Source: Hypholoma sublateritium FD-334 SS-4 (taxonomy: Eukaryota; Basidiomycota; Agaricomycetes; Agaricales; Strophariaceae). Taken from it: 14,961 nt of DNA. The position numbers were made by a program, and so were the translations under genes. The DNA lies in the NCBI GenBank assembly GCA_000827495.1, contig KN817787.1, positions 1 through 14,961 on the forward strand. The letters are read 5' to 3'. Of this stretch, positions 8,768-14,961 are shown piece after piece (the first letter of the stretch is position 1; every line of letters starts with the position of its first letter). Below the pieces are notes generated by a model. That model was not told the DNA's origin, did no database searches, and saw only the letters and a list, made by a program, of their open reading frames with translations.

Positions 8768-11725
8768 ATGCCAACACCTTGTCCTCGAACCCTCACGACT
8801 GAAGCATTACATGATTCATATCTCTCGGCAACTGCCTCGATGTTGACGTATATGACTCGCGGCCCTCGGAAGGCCGACATTCTGTTGGACTCAACCTGCT
8901 TTAGCTCTGCTGACTTCGACAATTTGTCCGATTCCGACGCTGACTCAGACAGCTACGACCCCCACGGCCGTCTGTTCAACTTCTTCTCCACCATGGCAGA
9001 AATCGCAAACTCCAAAGCCGACACTCAACGCAGGATGAGTATCTGTAACAATTATCTCGACAATCGAGCCCGCTATACGCATCCTACCCTCCCGTCACCT
9101 TTATTGTATTCAACTCTCTCACAACCCATGCGTTTTATCGATTATATCAAAAACATGTTTCCTTACGTCAAGCCAGTCAGCGACTCCTCCATGATTTCAG
9201 AAAGCATGGAAGCGAAGGATGCTACCTACAAGGAGGTCAACGCCACCGCAGCGAACACCCTGCTCCGTCAAGGCATCCCTGTCATGATTGCAGAATCGGA
9301 CTGGATCAAAGGATGTGTCTTTCCGGACTCAATTCTTCCTGTAGCGTTCAATGAAGATTGTCTCAACGATGTCCCCGACTGTTGGGACGCAACCACTTGC
9401 GAATTCGTCAATTTTCCAGCGACCACAACGGAGTTTACTCTTCAAGACTGGCTCAACCACTTGGCCCATCTGCTAGGAGTCAAACACGAATTCATCAAGC
9501 CCATACCTCCGGAGGAGCCCTCACCCAAGGAGCTCTCGCCTGGGGAGCCCTTAACTGGTCCTGAGGAGCACCTGGGCCTGCCGGAAGAGCTCGTGTCCGA
9601 TGACATGTATGCGAGTGATGGCGAACGGGAGAATGACGGCCAACGGGAGGATGACGGCGAGCGGGAGGATGATGGCGAACAGGAGGATGACGGCGAACAG
9701 GAGGACGATGAAGACCACGACGCTGAAATAGGGGGTCAAAACGCTGGGATTGTGCTCGGAGATGTCATTCCAGATATTGAGGAGCGGAATGGATATGTTG
9801 TTCCAGAAGCCGAGGACCGTTCTTTCAGTCAGATCTCTCACAACAATCCACCGACTGGGGGCTATCGTACACGGAAACCCGATATAATCCTCCTCAACCG
9901 AAATCTTCGCCATTTTTTACACGAAAATGATTATCGGCCCCGTTGGCACCACATTGAAGCGGTCATAGAGGTGTCTGCCTCTGCTCAACGCTCGGACATG
10001 GTTAGGCAAATTCTCGAGAAGACCGCTATCATGTTCGAAGCGCAACCATTCCGTCAATTCGCGATGGGTCTTGCATTTCGGGGCACCTCCGCAAAGAAGG
10101 TTGAATACTGTTTTTTGCTCATTGATCGAGCTGGTGCCTGCATCTCGGAGTGGAGTGGTATTTCTGGCTTTGGCGGCATCAAGCTGGCCCGCATCATTTA
10201 TGCACTCTCATACGGGAAGCCAGAGGTACTCGGCGTTGACCCGACAATGACCATCGACGTCGCCTCTGGTGACGTTACATCTATCCAGGCCGATGGGATT
10301 GCCTACCGTGTTGTAAAGCACATCCACTCTTCTCTTATTCTTTTTGGTCGTGGCACCCATGTTTTTATTGTAGAAGGTCCTGATACTCACCTGCAAATCC
10401 TCAAAGATTCGTGGGTTCTCGCCGGCCATGGACTTTCCGAAACTGACGTCCTCAAGAAAATATGCTCTATCGTTTCCGAAGATTCCAGTGCGAAGGGGAA
10501 GAAATTTTGACGGGTGTATGGTCGCTTCATTGTCGGCGAGGACATCGGAGCCTCGACAAGGGTTCGAAGGGGCTACATGGCTCACCAGCCCCCTGCGCGT
10601 GACCATCGCCGTATAGTCAATGGTCCCGTCGGCAACCCTTTAACTTCTTTTCGCTCTCGCGAGGAGTTCGTGAAAGTGCTCTTGGACTGCGTTGAATGTA
10701 AGTCTGCTCTTCGATACTGAAAGTAATTCACTCATTTGCTGGCTTTCTTAGGGCTTGAATATCTACATATAAAGTGCAAAATTGTCCATGGCGACATAAG
10801 TGTCAACAACGTTGTCATTTTTCGCGAACCTCAATCACATCCACCTGCGAGTCCTATCAAGATCAAGAAGCCCACGATCAAGAAGACCTCTACTAAGAAG
10901 CCTGATACTACGACTGCGCAAGTTACTCAGAACGCCGTGCTGCAGGCCCAGGGGCCAATTCTCCCCGCTCCGCTCACAGGAGTAACTGACCACATCCCAG
11001 TTTTCGGTGTTGTCATAGACTACGATTATGCTCGCTTTCTCAATATAATCATGGACAGAACATCGGTATGCCTTACACTCAATTCGTTTATTTTAATACA
11101 CACTTATTTTTCTTTTCTTCTTCAGGGAACTCTACCATTTATGCCTCTTGCAGCGCTGGACAAAAGGAAGCGTGGCAAGTTTGCCCATTGTCCGACTGAC
11201 GACCTTGAGTCGCTCCTCCAGACAGCCCTTGCAGTCGTATGTTTCACCACGGGGCCTTGCGGAGCGCTTCGTGAGCCAGAGGATCACGTTCCGACGTCGC
11301 GATGGTTCAATGAAACTGATCGTGAACAGCTGTTCAAAGACAAGAGCTATGATTTGATGTTGTATGAAGAGGAGATCGAAGCTCACATCACAGAGTACTG
11401 GCAGCCTTTCATTCCCTATCTTCGTCGTCTTGTCGCGCTCACATGGCCTGTTGTCGGACGTGAGATCGGACCAAGTGTTGCCACTCATGAAGACTACAAG
11501 AACATCCTCAAGGAAGCGCTCAAGGCCATCAAGAAGGATCGTGAGACCCCGGCAAATTATGCTGTCACCGTTATAAACCGTCAGAAGCGTGGCCGACTGT
11601 CCAAAGCAGAAGCAGGCAGATACCCCTACCCCACGAAATTCAGTCGAGGACAGAATTCCCAACGGATTCCTCGACTGCTCGAGATCAAGCATCTTTCGAC
11701 CTGGAAGGACTCCGTCAATGCTTAA
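8768..11725 (+). CDS. FunK1: FunK1-type fungal protein kinase, three exons, interrupted by one in-frame TGA
   Basis: Exons 8768-10697, 10752-11065 and 11126-11725 give 948 codons including the stop. The 54-nt first intron splits a Trp codon, restoring VEWLEYLH. FunK1 kinases are a family expanded in Agaricomycetes; their substrates are unknown. Visible marks are the family N-terminal region (WHHIEAVIEV, GRGTHVFIVEG), a VAIK-like lysine in LQILKDSW (K546), the catalytic loop HGDISVNN (H656, D658), the metal-binding segment VVIDYDYARF (D733, in place of DFG), then GTLPFM and PTDDLESL. Codon 581 (10508-10510) is TGA, between the two kinase lobes, with the same frame and family pattern on both sides. 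As it stands, translation would stop before the catalytic loop. A mutation, a sequencing error or an unseen intron could explain it. Before the kinase lies a Pro/Glu-rich stretch and an acidic hexapeptide repeat; a Lys-rich insert sits between the catalytic loop and D733. Confidence 0.88.
9617..9706 (+). repeat. Coding 18-bp minisatellite, five units (acidic hexapeptide)
   Basis: Five in-frame 18-base units encode Asp-Gly-[Glu/Gln]-[Arg/Gln]-Glu-[Asp/Asn], directly followed by a further acidic run. The units differ at a few bases, so the array is not brand new. It sits in the linker before the FunK1 domain, where copy number could vary without breaking the frame. Confidence 0.9.
10508..10510 (+). 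other. In-frame TGA inside the FunK1 reading frame
   Basis: The frame reads AKGKKF, stop, RVYGRFIVGEDIG. The context TTT TGA CGG would become TTT CGA CGG by one C-to-T reversal, a CpG transition. Splicing it out from GTGCGA (10488) to CGGAG (10550) would keep the frame, but the sites are poor and conserved-looking residues would be lost. Confidence 0.85.
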
Positions 11726-11963
11726 CTTGAAGCTTGTACTGTCTCAGTCGGGTGGACTTTTTTTGTTCTTTGCTGGTGTACACGGAGTATATTCTGTCCA
11801 GGTCATGTCTAGTATCTACATCTCTGTACCTTGTCTGTAAAAAATTATATGTTGTTTGTAATTTGCGCTTTTTGTATTATGTAAGCACCTGTCAGTGAGT
11901 TTCAGACGCACCTATCCTTGTGACGTGCACCTCTACTGTCATCATCTACTTGTCTCTGGGCGG
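11726..11963 (+). promoter_or_regulatory. 238-bp gap between kinase and third gene
   Basis: The gap contains T-rich and TG-rich segments after the kinase stop (possible 3' end formation) and an AT-rich stretch near 11839-11880 that could hold the next promoter. No clear TATA box or ORF is visible. Confidence 0.3.
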
Positions 11964-13894
11964 ATGGACGGCTTCAATGGAGGTCGAGCTGGAAATCCTC
12001 ATTTCATGGCCACTAGTTCGCATGCACACTCGACTCATCTTGCTACGTCAGAAGGCACAAGCACGGATTCATCTCGCTTCTCGATCCCATACAACTTGGC
12101 CTTCGAGAATTATAAGGTATTTATTCTTCGTATCTTATATTCTATGTATTAACTAAAGAGACAAATTATGAAGCCGGCATCTACGCCCATATCGTCCTTG
12201 GAGTCGGGCTGGTCTAACTCGCAGGTTGATGGAAGATTTGTTCCCGTCGAACAATATCGTTCCTTACAAGCACAATATGACGAGATGCATCGCGAGTACA
12301 CCAAACTCATGAAAGAGGGTGTACGCTTGGAAGCCAAAAACTCAGTTCTCAAGTATGTATAATATATTATTATAAAGCTTTATTGACGTCCTTATTTCTC
12401 AATCTAGAGAGGCGTACGAACATCTACTTGAACGTGTTCCTACTCCCTTTGCTGAACGCCCCGTGCTCAAACGCGAAGCCTACCCCAACATCACCTATTG
12501 GTTTTGCCACGAGTATCTTTCTGCACTGGCAGAAGACAAGATTACCTCTGTCGACGATGCACCCGTCAAGGCTCAGGGTGCCGAATGCAACGAAGCGGAT
12601 GATGATGAAGATGACGCAAATGGAGAAGATGCTGAGCAGACCGGTGGTGCACCCAAAGGCAAGCGAGGAAAAGGGCGAGCTTCACAGGGTCAGAACATCA
12701 AGATGCGTTATATTCAGCATGAGAATGGCGAAGTCATTGACGGTTGGAGAGCCTCGGACATTCGCCGTTTTGCAAGGTCGATTTTTGTTGGCTTCGCTTT
12801 GCAAGGTAAAGTGTTTCATAGCTGGGTTGAAGGAGTGGATGCGATGAGCCGAACGAATTATTACCGCGATATGGTGGCAAGATTTCCCGAGGTAGGCTTG
12901 TGCGAGTTGGACTGGAAAGCTGAGCAGGTCGCCAGTGAAATTTATTCCCAATGGCGAAGCAATTGGATCAACAAGCAAGAGGCAGAAAAAAATAAAAGCG
13001 CGAATTCAACGAAACGGTCGATCGACGAGAATTCGAAGGACCCGTCCCGTAAGAAGATGAAGGCCTCGAAGTCCAGGAGCGAGTCCGTGTTACCGGACCT
13101 GCCTCCTGCTGACTCTTTGGATGCGGTATGTCTTCCAATACGTATAATTGTCCCTGTCTGATCGTATCGTAAGGTTCCACAAATCAATATCATTACTGGT
13201 ACGCCTGCACGGCCAGCACAGGTTTCAGTCATTTCTTCTATCTATTCATATTCTCAGGTCTAATTGTGAATTTGAAGGAACATGTTGCTACGGGAAGTCA
13301 ATTCCCTCAGGCTGTGGCTCCGGTAGATGTAGGTCTCCCGCTCCTTGATGCTCGTCCTCAGTATCAATTTTCGGTAAGTAATTTCTAAGCTAATTCTCTT
13401 GCGATCAATAAATTACTCCCTCAATCAAGGTCAACAAGCCGTTTGCAGGCGCACCATTGTCTTTCCCTCCTCCTGCATTTTTAGTGACAGCCGATCCTAT
13501 ACCCCCAGCTCAAGGTTCTTCAAATACAGGTCAACATCTTAACGTACACTCGATGCAAGTTGGGAAAGACTTGCCTAATGAAACTACTCAAAAAACCTCG
13601 AAACGTCAGAACAAAATGCGAGTAAATAAGCATTCCATCACCCCGAGGTAAGCCACAAATATATCTCCTCTACAGTATTTTGATTATTCTATTAGGAATC
13701 TCTGCGCGAAAGAGTGGGTTGAACAGTACCACGGCACAGTGGACGAGTTTGCTGCCTACTTCTCTGCCCTTACTTCAGATGAACTAGAGGTTTGCTATTC
13801 TATCAATACAATTATGATGTTCATTTAACATTCTGATTTCATATAGCGTCTTAAAGCTCTTTCTAGGTCTCTTTCGAGCGAGAATAATGCCTAA
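11964..13894 (+). CDS. Coiled-coil, acidic/Lys-rich nuclear-type protein of unknown function, eight exons
   Basis: Exons 11964-12116, 12174-12352, 12408-13125, 13174-13221, 13278-13373, 13430-13647, 13696-13789 and 13847-13894 join in frame to 517 aa. The seven introns are 48-57 nt with GT-AG ends, several with CTAA-type branch motifs. The start is an ATG in good context (GCGGATGG). In order: a Ser/Thr-rich N-terminus; a likely coiled coil at about 76-111; a Trp/Phe-containing segment; an acidic run (174-187); a basic KGKRGKGR (194-201); a conserved-looking core at about 209-297 (RYIQHENGEVIDGWRASDIRR, then ARFPEVGLCELDWKAEQ); basic clusters at 312-334 that could be nuclear localisation signals; a Pro-rich stretch; and a short C-terminal segment (NLCAKEWVEQY). 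From memory the core resembles basidiomycete proteins annotated only as hypothetical. A DNA-binding or chromatin role is inferred from composition only. The small exons 4, 5 and 8 are the least certain. Confidence 0.75.
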
Positions 13895-13980
13895 CACTGG
13901 CAACTGGGTACTACGTGGGCCAGAGTGGGAACATGAGAGACGCATACATTTAGATTGATTCATTTACATTTGAGCTATTC

Positions 13981-13989
13981 ACATCAGTG
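13981..13989 (-). repeat. Candidate CACTG-type terminal inverted repeat, right copy
   Basis: ACATCAGTG is the exact reverse complement of 5321-5329. Beyond these nine bases the two ends diverge. If real, the element ends at 13989. Confidence 0.35.
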
Positions 13990-14174
13990 TCGTGCAAATG
14001 CACCTAAAGCTTTCTAAATACCTGATACATATTATAATTCAGATTCTTTTAATTCTAATTCTTGCACCCATTCGCAACGCAAAAGCTATTTCGAGTGATT
14101 TATACATATCTACCGCCCCTTGGGTATGGTTTCAAGTTTCCGGTGAATCAAATAAAATCACGTGAAGTAGAGCT

Positions 14175-14207
14175 GGTTTTCACCGGGGACTAGCACGTGT
14201 GTCGTGC
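14175..14207 (-). repeat. Candidate outer terminal inverted repeat, right copy (imperfect)
   Basis: This is the partner of 5097-5128. The inward-to-outward core reads TTTTCAC, GGGG, CTAG, then TCGTGC at the outer edge. Confidence 0.3.
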
Positions 14208-14403
14208 ATCTCGAGACGTGTCGAACAGTGTGGAACTCCACTATCTTCCTCTCGCCCATCTGATCACTGCCAAAGCACAACCGCGGTATTGAATCCATAT
14301 GCACTGCCAGGACACTGTGCGCGATCTGCTGCGCCCCGGCCGAGCCAACTCCTATGCACCTACTCCAGTGCACCAGTAGCAGCTAGTTTCAAGCATGATG
14401 TAT

Positions 14404-14528
14404 AGGCAGTTGCCCAGATAGGTTCATGCATCCACAGCAGTAACTGCCCAAGCTGCTGGGCAGTTGCCCAAGGGCAATTTCTGAGGCCCAGTCAAAGTAA
14501 ATCCTGCCTACGCTGGGGCAACTGCCCA
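14404..14528. repeat. Cluster of GGGCAGTTGCCC-type palindromic motifs
   Basis: The motif occurs as AGGCAGTTGCCCA (14404-14416), half of it as AACTGCCCAAG (from 14442), in full as GGGCAGTTGCCCA (14458-14470), and inverted as GGGCAACTGCCC (about 14516-14527). Each full copy is itself a 5-bp inverted repeat around GT or AC. Such clusters are typical of subterminal regions of DNA transposons or of protein-binding arrays; which element they belong to is not clear. Confidence 0.6.
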
Positions 14529-14552
14529 GATGATTTTCTGGCATCATCTGGG
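14525..14552. repeat. Perfect 10-bp inverted repeat with 8-base loop
   Basis: CCCAGATGAT (14525-14534) pairs exactly with ATCATCTGGG (14543-14552) around TTTCTGGC. It directly adjoins the GGGCA palindrome cluster. It is not followed by a T-run, so a simple terminator is not indicated. Confidence 0.8.
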
Positions 14553-14613
14553 ATGTGGCTGAGTTTGAAAAAAGCAGTGATGCCTGTGCTATGCCGACTT
14601 NCCATCAAAAAAA

Positions 14614-14706
14614 ATTCCCACACACCTCAAAAAAGCGAAATTCACTGATTTTGTGATTAGATCTCTTGTGCACATGTCATATATTCCCACACTCCCAAAA
14701 AAGCGG
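14614..14706. repeat. Two direct copies of a ~24-bp motif
   Basis: Copies at 14614-14637 and 14683-14706 share ATTCCCACAC at one end and CAAAAAAGCG at the other, with small differences between. A related GAAAAAAGCAG occurs at about 14566-14576. The only ambiguous base outside the LINE (14601) is next to the first copy, which suggests that this part too is repeated in the genome. Confidence 0.65.
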
Positions 14707-14961
14707 TCACAATAGGCACCTGCAGTATACATTTGGCCATTTCTCCACAATGGCTGGTCCTAATCCTTCCATTCTTTTTGGGTTAGGCATATTATATTTA
14801 TTAGAAATTTATCAGTAGCTTTTCCCCAGCACAGAAAATCATTAATAGATGGATGCAGCAGGATGATGTTGGATGTAGTTCGCTTTTTGAGCTATTTTTA
14901 GATCAGAAAGTCGCAGTACATGCACATTTAGTATTCATATATCTGTTGCTCAACAATGGAT
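14707..14961. other. Right edge of window, no gene seen
   Basis: AT-rich sequence with a small 6-bp inverted repeat (GCCATT 14736-14741, AATGGC 14749-14754) and several GGATG repeats near 14850-14875. Nothing coding is recognised. It may belong to the same unnamed repeat as the motifs just upstream. Confidence 0.5.

Larger units (their letters stand above)
5321..13989 (+). mobile_element. Candidate composite CACTA/CMC-like DNA transposon carrying a kinase and a third gene
   Basis: An element of about 8.7 kb is proposed from four observations: a Tnp2-like transposase; two more genes on the same strand with gaps of only 80 and 238 bp; CACTG-type 9-bp inverted repeats on both sides; and a nearly symmetric margin to the first start and last stop. 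The element limits are inferred. Without a target-site duplication the alternative is that only the transposase is mobile and the kinase and third gene are neighbours. A wider element ending at the imperfect repeats 5097/14207 is also possible. Confidence 0.35.
13895..14400. other. Intergenic stretch after the third gene, no gene seen
   Basis: AT-rich sequence follows the stop. An AATAAA at 14151-14156 is a possible but distant polyadenylation signal. The candidate right-hand inverted repeats (13981-13989, 14175-14207) lie here. Frames at 14158-14405 exist on both strands but overlap each other and show no recognisable motif. Confidence 0.6.

Noticed and set aside
10488..10550. In-frame 63-nt intron that would remove the FunK1 TGA
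   Set aside because: GTGCGA and CGGAG are weak sites, no branch motif is seen, and the removed residues look conserved in the family.
14158..14405. Overlapping frames on both strands
   Set aside because: Both are short, they mirror each other, and neither shows a domain or good start context.
14525..14562. Helitron 3' end (hairpin followed by CTGA)
   Set aside because: The spacing from hairpin to CTRR is only 6 bases, the next base is G rather than T, and no Rep/helicase gene is present.
5265..14955. GTTGCTCAACAA shared in direct orientation near 5265 and near 14944, as possible long terminal or target repeat
   Set aside because: Only 12 bases, partly palindromic, no extension of similarity on either side; a match of this length is not rare between two kilobase-long regions.
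1..14961. tRNA, rRNA or CRISPR features
   Set aside because: No cloverleaf-like, rRNA-like or regularly spaced repeat array was seen on either strand by eye.

Overview
The window looks like a repeat-rich accessory region of a basidiomycete genome, probably an Agaricomycete. The reasons are 48-60 nt GT-AG introns in every spliced gene, a FunK1-type fungal kinase, a Tnp2-like (CACTA/CMC) fungal transposase, and a fungal LINE of the I/Tad1 type. All identifications are by motif and from memory of the families; no database search was possible.

Layout: (1) 1-4040 is the 3' part of a non-LTR retrotransposon on the + strand: a long endonuclease-RT-RNase H-zinc knuckle ORF that enters from outside the window, a 3' UTR and a 20-base poly(A) tail. 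(2) 4041-4788 holds a possible three-exon gene or remnant of unknown family, beginning 19 bases after the LINE tail. (3) 4789-5428 has no convincing gene, but holds an 11-bp tandem duplication and two candidate left-end inverted repeats. (4) 5429-13894 holds three multi-exon genes in tandem on the + strand: a Tnp2-like transposase (three exons, 1046 aa), a FunK1 kinase (three exons, 947 codons, one in-frame TGA), and an eight-exon, 517-aa coiled-coil, acidic, lysine-rich protein of unknown function. (5) 13895-14961 has no convincing gene but is rich in short inverted and direct repeats.

The most interesting reading is that the three genes form one compact mobile unit. The gaps are only 80 bp (transposase to kinase) and 238 bp (kinase to third gene), all share a strand, and the block lies between a 9-bp perfect inverted repeat of CACTG type (5321-5329 and 13981-13989). 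In that model the transposase moves the DNA. The third protein might be the element's DNA-binding accessory factor, as TnpA is for plant CACTA elements, and FunK1 would be a cargo or regulatory kinase. No target-site duplication was found, so the limits are not proven. The transposase and third gene read through cleanly when spliced. The kinase carries one TGA that a single CpG transition from CGA could have produced. The ambiguous bases in the LINE also fall mostly where a CpG transition is possible, which hints at methylation-driven decay of repeats here.
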